DNA of 64,000 nucleotides from Nocardia nova SH22a (GTDB taxonomy: Bacteria; Actinomycetota; Actinomycetes; Mycobacteriales; Mycobacteriaceae): positions 6,634,001-6,698,000 of the forward strand of contig NZ_CP006850.1 in NCBI RefSeq assembly GCF_000523235.1, read 5' to 3'. Below are positions 48,600 to 56,876 of this stretch, piece after piece. Both the position numbers and the translations under genes were made by a program. The first letter of the stretch is position 1. Every line of letters starts with the position of its first letter. Below the pieces are notes generated by a model. It was not told the origin of the DNA and did not search any database. It was given only the letters and a program-made list of their open reading frames with translations.

Positions 48600-50068
48600 A
48601 GTTGCACACACACATTCGTCGGTTCGGTATAGAAGTGCAGCGAGGATTCGCCGCCCTCGCGCCCGATGCCCGAGAGCCCCGCCCCGCCGAAGGGCGAACG
48701 CAACTCCCGTGCGAACCAGGTGTTGACCCAGGAGATGCCGGCCCGCATGGCCCCGGCGACCCGGTGCCCGCGGCGCAGGTCGTTGGTCCACACCACGGCG
48801 GCCAGGCCGTAGTCGGTGTCGTTGGCGAGCCCGATGGCCTCGTCCTCGGTGTCGAAGGGCACCAGCGCGGCCACCGGCCCGAAGATCTCCTCACGCAGCA
48901 CCCGGTCGGCATTGGTGAGCCCGGTCCACAGGGTCGGCTCGATCCAGGATCCCCCGGCCAGATCCGGGCCCAACTCCGGAATCCCGCCGCCGGTCAGCAC
49001 TTTCGCCCCCGACTGCTCGGCCAGGGCCAGGTAGCGCAGCACCTTGTCGCGGTGCGCGTGGGAGATGAGCGGACCGGTGGTGGTCGCCGCATCCTGCGGT
49101 GAGCCCAGCCGCAGTCCGCGCGCCCGCTCGGCGAGCCCGTCGGCGATATCGGCGAAGATGCCGCGCTGCACGTAGATTCGCTCGGTGCACAGGCACACCT
49201 GGCCGGTGTTGGCGAACACCGACCGGCTCAGCCCGTCGAGGGTCTCCCCGAGGTCCACATCGTCGAACACCACCGCCGCGTTCTTGCCGCCCAGTTCGAA
49301 AGACACCGGGCGCACCCGCGGCGCGACGGTTCTCATCACGTGCGCGCCGGTCGCCGACGACCCGGTGAAGGTGACCCCGTCGATGCCGGGATGAGTGGTC
49401 AGGAACTCCCCGGCCGAACCGGCCCCGAAGCCGTGCAGCACGTTGTAGACCCCGGCCGGCAATCCCACCTCGGCCAGCACCTCGGCCAGCAGGGTCGCCG
49501 TCGACGGCGTCTCCTCGCTCGGTTTGACCACCACCGCGTTGCCGCAGGCCAGGGCCGGGGCCACCTTCCAGGTGAGCAGCAGCAGCGGCAGATTCCACGG
49601 CACGATCACCGCCACCACGCCGAGCGGTTTGCGCAGCGCGTAGTTCAACAGCGTGCGCCCGTCCGGCAATTCGGTGAGGAACGACTCCTGCCCGGCCGCG
49701 GCCACGATGTCGGCGAAGGTCCGGAAGTTCGTGATGGCCCGCGCCACATCGAGTTCGCGGGCCTGCGCGACCGGCTTGCCGGTATCGGCGACCTCGGCGG
49801 CCACGAATTCCTCGAACCGTTCCGCGATCCGATCCGCGGCCCGCCGCAGCAGGGCCGTGCGCTCACGCACGGGCGTCGCCGCCCACCGTTCGCCCGCCCG
49901 CCGCGCCGCCAGCACCGCCCGATCCACCAGTGCCGCGTCCGCCTCGTGCACCCGGCCCACCGGTGCTCCGGTGGCCGGGTCGAGGGTGTCGAAACCGCGC
50001 TCCGGGTCCGGATCGACGTATCCGCCGTCCACGTAATTGCGAATCCAGCGTTCGCTCGAACTGGTCAT
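48596..50068 (-). CDS. nbaE: 2-aminomuconate-6-semialdehyde dehydrogenase
   Basis: A 490-residue aldehyde dehydrogenase with PWNLPLLLLTWKVAPAL, GVTFTGSSATG, ELGGKNAAVVF (catalytic glutamate) and NTGQVCLCTERIYV (catalytic cysteine), a pattern typical of 2-hydroxy/2-aminomuconic semialdehyde dehydrogenases. It oxidises the NbaD product to 2-aminomuconate with NAD. It is the first gene of the six-gene operon, every following junction being an overlap or a three-base gap. The promoter region is shared with the divergent P450 and carries CATACC-type half-sites. Confidence 0.9.
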   Translation of the reverse strand: MTSSSERWIRNYVDGGYVDPDPERGFDTLDPATGAPVGRVHEADAALVDRAVLAARRAGERWAATPVRERTALLRRAADRIAERFEEFVAAEVADTGKPVAQARELDVARAITNFRTFADIVAAAGQESFLTELPDGRTLLNYALRKPLGVVAVIVPWNLPLLLLTWKVAPALACGNAVVVKPSEETPSTATLLAEVLAEVGLPAGVYNVLHGFGAGSAGEFLTTHPGIDGVTFTGSSATGAHVMRTVAPRVRPVSFELGGKNAAVVFDDVDLGETLDGLSRSVFANTGQVCLCTERIYVQRGIFADIADGLAERARGLRLGSPQDAATTTGPLISHAHRDKVLRYLALAEQSGAKVLTGGGIPELGPDLAGGSWIEPTLWTGLTNADRVLREEIFGPVAALVPFDTEDEAIGLANDTDYGLAAVVWTNDLRRGHRVAGAMRAGISWVNTWFARELRSPFGGAGLSGIGREGGESSLHFYTEPTNVCVQL

Positions 50069-50091
50069 GCACTCATGATCAGAGCCAAATC

Positions 50092-50181
50092 CATACCTCA
50101 CAAATGCGAATTCGCGCGGCTTCCATACCCGGCCGGATATACCGCCCGGACCAGGTGGCGAGCCATTTCCGAACGGGTATG
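50092..50181. promoter_or_regulatory. divergent regulatory region with CATACC/GGTATG half-sites
   Basis: CATACC occurs at 50092-50097 and 50124-50129, GGTATG at 50176-50181. The second CATACC is part of a near-perfect 16-base palindrome (ATACCCGGCCGGATAT, 50125-50140, one mismatched pair). The region separates nbaE (minus) from the P450 (plus). The half-sites equal those in the perfect palindrome at 43976-44003. Confidence 0.6.
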
Positions 50182-50279
50182 CCCCGGCCTCGAATAGGCA
50201 TTTCCGGCACATGGGCACGCGGTACCACACTGGCCGAACCCGGGTGCTGCCCGGTCCCGATCGAAAAGGGGTTCGCCAC

Positions 50280-51470
50280 GTGACAACCCAGTCCTCGCCC
50301 ACCGTTCCGGTCTACGACCTCGACCTCTACGACGCCGCCGCCATCGCCGATCCGTACCCGCACTACCGGGCACTGCGCGACCTCGGCCCGGTCGTATGGC
50401 TGCCGCGGCACGGGGTCTACGCCCTGCCCCGCTACGCGCAGGTCCGCGCCACCCTCGCCGACGACGACACCTTCCGCACCTCCTTCGGCGTCTCACTGAA
50501 CCCCGAATACGGTGCGCTGCTGGAGGGTTCGACCTTCGCCAGCGACGGGTCGCGACACCGCTTCCTGCGCGGCGTGGTAGCCCAGGAACTCGCCCCGCGC
50601 AAACTGCGCGGCATCACCGAGCGGGTGGCCGCGACCGCCGACACAGTCGCGGACGAGCTGCTGGCCGGCGGCGAATTCGACGCCGTCACCGATCTGGCCC
50701 GGCGCATGGTGCTGGCCATCGTCCCCGACTTCATCGGCATCCCCGAGGACGGGCGCGAACATCTGGTCGATTGGGCCGCAGCCAATTTCAACTGTCACGG
50801 CCCGCTCAACGCGCGTGCCCGCGCGTCCATGACCGAATCCGGATGCATGGCCGCCTACGCGCAGCGGCTGGTAGACGAACGCGCCGCGCAGCCCAGTGGC
50901 GTCGCCCATCGAGTACTCGAGGCTCTCGATCGCGACGAGATCGATGCCGGGCAGGCGGTCTCGCTCATGATCGACTATCTCGCACCGTCACTGGACACCA
51001 CCGTCACCGGAATCAGCACCGCCATCTGGCTTTTCGGTCGATATCCCGAGCAGTGGCAGCGGGTGCGCGAGGATCCCGCGCTGATTCCGCACGCCTTCAA
51101 CGAGGTGCTGCGCTTCGAAACGCCCGTGCGGGCCTTCGGCCGCCGCGTCTCCCGCGACACCGAGATCGCCGGAACCGTTGTCCCGCAGGGGGCGCAGGTA
51201 CTGATCCTGTTCGCCTCCGCCAATCGCGATGAGCGCAAATGGGACCGCGCCGACGTCTTCGACGTCGGCCGCAAACCCACCGACCACGTCGGTTTCGGCT
51301 ACGGCGTGCACGGGTGCGTCGGGCAGGGTCTGGCCCGTCTGGAGACCCACACGCTGCTCGCCGCCCTGGCTCGGCGCGTCGAACGCTTCGAGGTGGGCGG
51401 CGAACGCTGGGCGATCAACAACCTCATGCGCGCCCTCGACACCGCGCCGACCCGCGTGCACGCGGCCTGA
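50280..51470 (+). CDS. cytochrome P450, aromatic-acid type
   Basis: A 396-residue soluble bacterial P450. The heme loop is FGYGVHGCVGQGLARLE, the K-helix motif is NEVLRFETPVRAF and the I-helix region reads YLAPSLDTTVTG, where the usual A/G-G-x-D/E-T-T appears as A-P-S-L-D-T-T. This overall pattern recalls the CYP199 group that oxidises benzoate-type acids. The GTG start has AAGGGG upstream. It is divergent from the nba-like operon across shared half-sites and is followed after 31 bases by the second deaminase paralogue. A plausible role is hydroxylation of an aromatic acid such as anthranilate to feed 3-hydroxyanthranilate into the pathway; this is inference. No ferredoxin gene is adjacent. 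Confidence 0.85.
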   Translation: MTTQSSPTVPVYDLDLYDAAAIADPYPHYRALRDLGPVVWLPRHGVYALPRYAQVRATLADDDTFRTSFGVSLNPEYGALLEGSTFASDGSRHRFLRGVVAQELAPRKLRGITERVAATADTVADELLAGGEFDAVTDLARRMVLAIVPDFIGIPEDGREHLVDWAAANFNCHGPLNARARASMTESGCMAAYAQRLVDERAAQPSGVAHRVLEALDRDEIDAGQAVSLMIDYLAPSLDTTVTGISTAIWLFGRYPEQWQRVREDPALIPHAFNEVLRFETPVRAFGRRVSRDTEIAGTVVPQGAQVLILFASANRDERKWDRADVFDVGRKPTDHVGFGYGVHGCVGQGLARLETHTLLAALARRVERFEVGGERWAINNLMRALDTAPTRVHAA

Positions 51471-51501
51471 CCCCCACCCCTCAGCAGACAGGCGAAAAAT
51501 C

Positions 51502-52962
51502 ATGAGCGGCAACAAGACTCTCATCACCGGCGGTCACGTCATCACCATGGACCCCGCCCTGGGCGATCTGGCCGGCGGCGCGGTCCTCATCGAGGACGAC
51601 CACATCCTGACCGTGACACGCGACGCCGCCGAACTCGACACCGTGGACGCCGAACGCATCGACGCCACCGGCGGCTACGTGCTGCCCGGCATGATCGACT
51701 CCCACCGGCACACCTGGCTGGCGCTGCTGCGCGGCATCTCCGGCGACCAGTCCCTGCTGGAATTCCTGGCCACCACCTTCTACGGCATCGGCGCGAAGAT
51801 GACCGCCGAGGATCTGGCCACCGCCTGCCGCGTCGGCGCGCTGGAGGCCCTCGACGCCGGGGTGACCACGATCTTCGACTGCTGCGACTGCGTCAACACC
51901 CCCGAGCACGCCGAGGCCAATGTGGAAGCCTTGCGCGCCAGCGGTATTCGCTCCGTCTACGCCTACGGCATGCAGCGCTACGACTACGAGCCACCCGCCT
52001 TCACCGCGCACGCCCAGCGTCTGGCCGACGCCGCCCGGCTGCGGGGTCACCTCTTCGCCGCCGCCGACGACATGTCCCGCATGGGCATCCTCTACAGCGA
52101 TTTCGGCACCGTCCCCTTCGACGCCACCGCCGCCGAGATCCGCCTGGCCCGGGAGCTGGGCGTCTTCGGGGCCTCGCACACCGGGGCGGCCACCACCTCG
52201 ATCCTGCTGCGCGGCCTGCGCGAACTGCACGACCACGGCCTGCTGCTGCCCGGTCACCTGCACGTCCACGTCAACGGTCTCAACGCCCAGGAGTGGCAAC
52301 TGCTGGCCGACTCCGGTGCGGTCGTCACCACCTCGCCGGAAACCGAATTGCAGATGGGCATGGGCATGCTGCCGCTGCGCCCAGCCCTGGACCACGGCAT
52401 GGCACCCGGCGTCGGCACCGACAGCATCATCTGCGGATCGGGAGACCTGTTCTCCGCCATGCGATTGGGCCTGCAACACCAGCGCTGTATGGACGCCGCG
52501 CCGGTGCACGCCGGCGGAACCATGCCGCTGACAGTCGATCTGGGCGTCCGTGACGCGCTCACCTGGGCCACGCACAACGGCGCGCACATCGTCGGTATGG
52601 ACAACCGGCTCGGTGCGCTCACCTCCGGCTACAAGGCCGACGTGATCGTCGTCAAGCCCCGCTGGAACCTGGTCCGTTCCAGCTACCCCGCCGCCAGCGT
52701 CGTCCTGCAATCCACCGCCGCCGACGTCGACACCGTTCTCGTCAACGGCATCGTCCGCAAACGCGACGGCCGGCTCACCGGCGTCGATCTCGACGCTCTC
52801 CGCAAGCAAGCCGACACCACCCTGGACCGGATCGAGACGGCGGCCGCGACCCTGCCCGTGTATTCGACCGCTGACCTGCGCGACTGGTATGGCCAAGCCG
52901 AACGCACCGCAACCGCTTACTACGCCCGGGCATACCCCGACGCCTTGACCGCTCAGGTGTAG
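51502..52962 (+). CDS. deaminase-type amidohydrolase, paralogue 2
   Basis: A 486-residue amidohydrolase nearly colinear with the product of 42441-43886: GGHVITMDPALGDL, GMIDSHRHTWLALLRG (H-x-H metal motif), VYAYGMQRYDYEPPAF, and the aspartate region GVGTDSIICGSGDLF. It lies 31 bases after the P450 and is probably co-transcribed with it. The preserved metal ligands in both copies argue that both are active. Substrates of the subgroup are aminated or halogenated nitrogen rings and related compounds. A terminator-like hairpin follows at 52966. Confidence 0.85.
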   Translation: MSGNKTLITGGHVITMDPALGDLAGGAVLIEDDHILTVTRDAAELDTVDAERIDATGGYVLPGMIDSHRHTWLALLRGISGDQSLLEFLATTFYGIGAKMTAEDLATACRVGALEALDAGVTTIFDCCDCVNTPEHAEANVEALRASGIRSVYAYGMQRYDYEPPAFTAHAQRLADAARLRGHLFAAADDMSRMGILYSDFGTVPFDATAAEIRLARELGVFGASHTGAATTSILLRGLRELHDHGLLLPGHLHVHVNGLNAQEWQLLADSGAVVTTSPETELQMGMGMLPLRPALDHGMAPGVGTDSIICGSGDLFSAMRLGLQHQRCMDAAPVHAGGTMPLTVDLGVRDALTWATHNGAHIVGMDNRLGALTSGYKADVIVVKPRWNLVRSSYPAASVVLQSTAADVDTVLVNGIVRKRDGRLTGVDLDALRKQADTTLDRIETAAATLPVYSTADLRDWYGQAERTATAYYARAYPDALTAQV

Positions 52963-52965
52963 CAC

Positions 52966-52992
52966 CGGGAGCACCGACGGTCTTCGCTCCCG
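52966..52992 (+). terminator. hairpin after the P450-amidohydrolase pair
   Basis: CGGGAGC (52966-52972) pairs with GCTCCCG (52986-52992) across 13 bases, immediately after the stop at 52962. It lacks a T-run. Confidence 0.45.
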
Positions 52993-53116
52993 TCGTCCGG
53001 ATCGCCCGGGCCGAATAGCCGAGCCGTTCGGCCCGGACGACGCGGCGGAATCCAATCGTCCCAATCCCGTACGGCGACTATCCTTTTCGCGTGGACAAGA
53101 TCCGGCACACATCCCT

Positions 53117-53731
53117 GTGGCAGACAGCAGGCCCGGCGCACGTCTGCGTGGCCCGCACGTGACCGCGACCGGGAGTCGAACGTCCGTCTCCGACAGCATC
53201 CTGTTCGGCGATGTGCTGGTGACCCGCACGGACGAACGTGTCACCGCGCGCCTGGCCTCCGATGATTCCGTCGTCGTCACGATCGAGCGGCGCGGTCCCC
53301 GAACCCGGAAGAACGTGCCGATCGGGACACGCGCACCTCATGCCCTCACGGCCCGGGTGAACGAACGGGAGATCACCGTGACGCCCGGCCGGGGCACGAT
53401 ATTCAAACGGACGTATCGAATACTGGTGGACACCGGCGACCGATTCCTCAGCATCCGCCCCAAGACGATCGACACCTGCGAGTTCGTGGCCGGTCGACCA
53501 CACGAGACCGAGAAGACGTTCGGCGAACTCCGCGCGCTGCCGGACGGCCGGATCGATATCTCCTGGGCCGCGACGACGACGATCCCGGTCCTCGGCAAGA
53601 CGGTCGTGCCACCGGAACCGACGGCCGAGGACGTACTGATCGGATGCGCGCTCGCCGCGGCCTTCGGCACCGGCGCACTCTCGCTGACCGCGATCGTGAC
53701 GGGCCTGGTCGCCGCCGCAATACCGGGATGA
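53117..53731 (+). CDS. hypothetical protein with C-terminal hydrophobic segment
   Basis: A 204-residue protein I do not recognise. The first 160 residues look beta-rich (DSILFGDVLVTRTDERVTA, VVVTIERRGPRT, FKRTYRILVDTGDRFLSI). The last 30 form a glycine/alanine-rich membrane-like segment (GCALAAAFGTGALSLTAIVT). No signal peptide is seen, so a tail-anchored protein is possible. The GTG start lacks a convincing ribosome-binding site; GTG at 53159 is an alternative. Neighbours give no functional hint. Confidence 0.5.
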   Translation: MADSRPGARLRGPHVTATGSRTSVSDSILFGDVLVTRTDERVTARLASDDSVVVTIERRGPRTRKNVPIGTRAPHALTARVNEREITVTPGRGTIFKRTYRILVDTGDRFLSIRPKTIDTCEFVAGRPHETEKTFGELRALPDGRIDISWAATTTIPVLGKTVVPPEPTAEDVLIGCALAAAFGTGALSLTAIVTGLVAAAIPG

Positions 53732-53848
53732 CGCCTCCTCCGCACTGGTCGCGGTGGCCGGACGTCCCGGCGTCGATGTCACCGCGATCGCCCGAGTGGA
53801 TCGGTCTGGCTAGGCTCGAGGGCAACTGTTCACGACCGGGAATCGACC

Positions 53849-54193
53849 ATGGCCGACTACGCACACACCGATCACGCGGGTAAGGGGCGCGCCGACAAGG
53901 CGCGCAGGCTGGCCGCGTATGTGTGGCAGCGCGATATCTCCGGCACCGACCTCGCGGCGGTTCCGGCCGCGACCAAGCGCAAACTCGCCCGCGCCGCGGG
54001 GGTCAATCCGCCGAGCACCGACGAGACCTGGACGCTGGTCGCGGCGTTGCTCGACGACAAGGACGCCTGGGCCGCCCGGAACCCGGGCCATCCGGCGGCC
54101 CGCCGCGAATTCGCCGACGAGAAGATCCTGTGGGTGAAGCCTCCGGTCACGCCGTGGCTCACCGGCGGCAAGGGTCCGGCCGACGGCTCTTGA
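53849..54193 (+). CDS. hypothetical protein, 114 residues
   Basis: Unrecognised, helical, charged protein (GRADKARRLAAYVWQRDISG, ATKRKLARAAGV, DETWTLVAALLDDKDAWAAR). GGGAA precedes the ATG. No membrane segment or signal peptide. The helical pattern with basic clusters could bind nucleic acid, but no known domain is apparent. It ends just before the inverted repeat upstream of the crotonase gene. Confidence 0.55.
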   Translation: MADYAHTDHAGKGRADKARRLAAYVWQRDISGTDLAAVPAATKRKLARAAGVNPPSTDETWTLVAALLDDKDAWAARNPGHPAARREFADEKILWVKPPVTPWLTGGKGPADGS

Positions 54194-54196
54194 CAG

Positions 54197-54224
54197 CAAG
54201 AAATGAATTGAAGTTCACTTCTTG
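54197..54224. promoter_or_regulatory. 28-bp inverted repeat abutting the crotonase start
   Basis: CAAGAAATGAA (54197-54207) and TTCACTTCTTG (54214-54224) are complementary at ten of eleven positions, separated by six bases, and end two bases before the ATG at 54226. It is AT-rich against its surroundings. It could be an operator that blocks initiation or a 5' RNA hairpin masking the ribosome-binding site. The nearby MarR gene is one candidate regulator. Confidence 0.55.
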
Positions 54225-54225
54225 G

Positions 54226-55245
54226 ATGACCGACTACGAGAATCACTCCGGCACCCGCCCGGCCGCCTGGCGCGAGGATCTGCGCGAAGGGACCGATTCG
54301 CTGTTCGCCGACCGCCCGGACCCCGAGGACGGCCCCGCGTACCGCACCCTCACCTACGAGGTCACCGGCCGGATCGCCCGCATCACCTTCGACCGCCCCG
54401 AGCACGGCAACGCGATCACCGCCGACACCCCGATCGAACTGGCGCACGCGGTCGAGCGCGCGGATCTGGATCCGCGGGTGCACGTGATGGTGGTCTCCGG
54501 ACGCGGAAAGGGATTCTGCGGCGGCTACGACCTGTCGATCTTCGCCGAGAACGGCTTCACTCCTACCGCCTCCGCGCAGCCCACCGCCGGGACCGTTCTC
54601 GATCCGGTGGTCCAGGCCCGCAACCACAACCCTTGGGGCACTTGGGATCCCATGGTCGACTACCAGATGATGAGCCGGTTCAACCGCGGGTTCGCCAGCC
54701 TGCTGCACGCGAACAAGCCGACGGTCGCGAAACTGCACGGCTTCGCGATCGCGGGCGGCACCGATATCGCGCTGTTCTGCGATCAGATCATCTGCGCCGA
54801 CGACACCAAGATCGGCTATCCGCCCACTCGCGTGTGGGGTATTCCGGCGGCGGGCATGTGGGCGCACCGGCTCGGTGATCAGCGAGCCAAGCGACTGCTG
54901 TTCACCGGCGACTGCCTCAGCGGCAGGCAGGCCGAGAAATGGGGGCTCGCGGTGGAATCCTGTCCCGCCGACGAGCTCGACGAGCGTACCGAGCAACTGC
55001 TGCAACGGATTTCGCAGATGCCGGTCAATCAGCTGATCATGGCGAAGCTGGCCCTCAACAGCGCACTGCTGGCCCAGGGGGTGGCCAATTCGAGCATGGT
55101 CGGCACCGTCTTCGACGGCATCTCCCGGCACACCCGTGAGGGCTACGCCTTCCAATTGCGTTCGGCCACCACGGGTTTCCGCGACGCCGTGCGCGAGCGC
55201 GACGCGCCGTTCGGCGACTGGAAGCGAGCCGGGCTCGAACCCTGA
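54226..55245 (+). CDS. enoyl-CoA hydratase/isomerase (crotonase) family protein
   Basis: A 339-residue crotonase-fold protein: ITFDRPEHGNAITADTP, the oxyanion loops MVVSGRGKGFCGGYDLSIF and AIAGGTDIALFCD, then PPTRVWGIPAAGMWAHRLG. It is longer than the usual 260 residues because of an insert of about 35 residues after the first oxyanion loop and an extended N-terminus, a form common in mycobacteria and Nocardia. The catalytic glutamate of true hydratases is not evident in its usual place, so isomerase or hydrolase activity on an acyl-CoA is possible. The ATG is preceded by an inverted repeat rather than a clear ribosome-binding site. Confidence 0.82.
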   Translation: MTDYENHSGTRPAAWREDLREGTDSLFADRPDPEDGPAYRTLTYEVTGRIARITFDRPEHGNAITADTPIELAHAVERADLDPRVHVMVVSGRGKGFCGGYDLSIFAENGFTPTASAQPTAGTVLDPVVQARNHNPWGTWDPMVDYQMMSRFNRGFASLLHANKPTVAKLHGFAIAGGTDIALFCDQIICADDTKIGYPPTRVWGIPAAGMWAHRLGDQRAKRLLFTGDCLSGRQAEKWGLAVESCPADELDERTEQLLQRISQMPVNQLIMAKLALNSALLAQGVANSSMVGTVFDGISRHTREGYAFQLRSATTGFRDAVRERDAPFGDWKRAGLEP

Positions 55246-55249
55246 TCGA

Positions 55250-55711
55250 TCAGCCGAGATCCGTTTCGCGCTCGGCCTCGGCGGCAACCTTGGCCGCCAG
55301 CGACCGCACCGCCCGCGCCTCGGCCGGGCTGAGCCGGTCCACGAACAGCCGGCGCACCAGTTCGACGTGATGAGGCGCGGCCTGCTCCAGCGCCCGGCGT
55401 CCCGCCTCGGTCAGGCAGACCAGGCGACCGCGCGCATCGTCGGCGGCCGTACTGCGCTGCACCAGTCCCCGCGCGTCCATCCGCGCCAGGTGTTTCGACA
55501 ACCGGCTCTTGTCCCAGCAGATCTGCGCACCGAGATCACGCGCACGCAACGTGGCGTCCGGCGCCGCCGACAGGGCGACCAGCACCTCGTAATCGGAAAC
55601 CGACAAGCCGTCACGCGCCAGCCCCGCCGCCATCGCCGCGTCCAGCCGCTGCCGCAGCCTGATGAACGCCGACCAGGTCTGTTGCTCCTGATCATCCAAC
55701 CATCGCACCAT
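55250..55711 (-). CDS. MarR-family transcriptional regulator
   Basis: A 153-residue MarR repressor with helix WSAFIRLRQRLDAAMAAGLA, the winged-helix core LSVSDYEVLVALSAAPDATL, LGAQICWDKSRLSKHLARM, and the wing ARGLVQRSTAADDARGRLV. It is divergent from the pirin gene with 59 bases between the starts and convergent with the crotonase gene. Control of the pirin gene and of itself is the likely role. Confidence 0.9.
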   Translation of the reverse strand: MVRWLDDQEQQTWSAFIRLRQRLDAAMAAGLARDGLSVSDYEVLVALSAAPDATLRARDLGAQICWDKSRLSKHLARMDARGLVQRSTAADDARGRLVCLTEAGRRALEQAAPHHVELVRRLFVDRLSPAEARAVRSLAAKVAAEAERETDLG

Positions 55712-55735
55712 GGGAATGATCCTATCGAGCTATTG

Positions 55736-55752
55736 GTTGACATGGACACAAC
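55736..55752. promoter_or_regulatory. MarR-type operator candidate GTTG-N9-CAAC
   Basis: GTTG (55736-55739) and CAAC (55749-55752) are inverted around a nine-base core (ACATGGACA) in the short divergent region between the MarR and pirin genes, overlapping a likely -35 TTGACA element (55737-55742). The size and position suit a MarR dimer site. Confidence 0.45.
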
Positions 55753-55770
55753 TCGCCCGAGGAGGACATC

Positions 55771-56748
55771 ATGCCAGCGATCACCGTCGACGACATCCTG
55801 GTGCTGCCGCGGCTGCCGCGCCCCGAGGCGACCGTGCGGCAGCGCCCGGTCCGCACCGTCACCACCGCGCACAAACAACTCGAAGGCGCCGGTTTCGAGG
55901 TGCGGCGACCGTTCCCCAGCCTCGACGTGCGCACGGCCGATCCGTTCATCCTGCTCGACCACATGGGCCCGGTGGCCTACGAGCCCTATGAGGCGAAGGG
56001 CGCGCCGTGGCACCCGCACCGCGGCTTCGAAACCGTCACCTACATGCTCGACGGCACCATGGTCCATCACGATTCCAACGGCGGCGGCGGGGTGATCTCC
56101 GAGGGAGACACCCAGTGGATGACGGCCGGATCCGGAATCCTGCACGACGAACTTCCCGCCGAGGAACTCGTGATCTCCGGCGGGGTGTTCCACGGCGTGC
56201 AGCTGTGGGTCAATCTGCCGCGTTCGCTCAAGATGGCCGATCCCCGCTATCAGGATCTGCGCGCGAGTGAATTGAAGCTGGTCACCTCGCACGACGGCGG
56301 TTCGCTGGTCCGCATCATCGCGGGCGCGGTCGGCGGATACGAGGGGCCGGGCTCGACCTACACCCCGATCGCCTACGCGCACGCCTCCGTCAGCCCCGGC
56401 GGGCGGCTGGAGACGCCGTGGCCGCAGGATTTCACGGCGATGGTGTACGTCCTGTCCGGCAGCGGTTCGGTCGGCGCGGAAGGCCGCCCGCTGACCGAAG
56501 GGCAACTGGCGGTCCTGGGACACGGGGACGCCGTCGCGATCACCGCCGACGACCACCAGGACGGCCCGACCGGTCAGCTGGAGGTGCTACTGCTGGGCGG
56601 TGCGCCGATTCGTGAACCCGTCGTGCAGTACGGCCCGTTCGTCATGAACTCCAAACAGGAAATCATCGACGCCGTAACGGATTTCGAGGCCGGTCGAATG
56701 GGACATATTCCCGCCGAACACATGACGGGCCGGCGATTGGGCGAGTAA
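55771..56748 (+). CDS. pirin family bicupin protein
   Basis: A 325-residue pirin. The metal-binding N-terminal cupin is seen in DHMGPVAYEPYEAKGAPWHP followed by HRGFETVTYMLDG (His and Glu ligands) and the GDTQWMTAGSGILHDE motif. The second cupin carries VYVLSGSGSVG. Pirins act as quercetin-type dioxygenases or redox-sensing regulators. GAGGAGG lies seven bases upstream of the ATG. Divergent MarR control suggests induction by a phenolic or oxidative signal. Confidence 0.92.
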   Translation: MPAITVDDILVLPRLPRPEATVRQRPVRTVTTAHKQLEGAGFEVRRPFPSLDVRTADPFILLDHMGPVAYEPYEAKGAPWHPHRGFETVTYMLDGTMVHHDSNGGGGVISEGDTQWMTAGSGILHDELPAEELVISGGVFHGVQLWVNLPRSLKMADPRYQDLRASELKLVTSHDGGSLVRIIAGAVGGYEGPGSTYTPIAYAHASVSPGGRLETPWPQDFTAMVYVLSGSGSVGAEGRPLTEGQLAVLGHGDAVAITADDHQDGPTGQLEVLLLGGAPIREPVVQYGPFVMNSKQEIIDAVTDFEAGRMGHIPAEHMTGRRLGE

Positions 56749-56876
56749 GCGGCTCTCGGCCGCCCGGTTGACAACGACGGTCGCCATCGAAACAGTAGAC
56801 TCGGCGGTTCCCGGCCCTCCACCGCGGGGAGTGCGGCCGGTCCGTCGTATCAACCGTAGCTGACAACGAGGAATAC

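Noticed and set aside
51481..53280. 599-codon frame on the minus strand opposite amidohydrolase paralogue 2
   Set aside because: It mirrors the codon pattern of the real gene on the plus strand and has glycine/valine/histidine-rich low-complexity composition.
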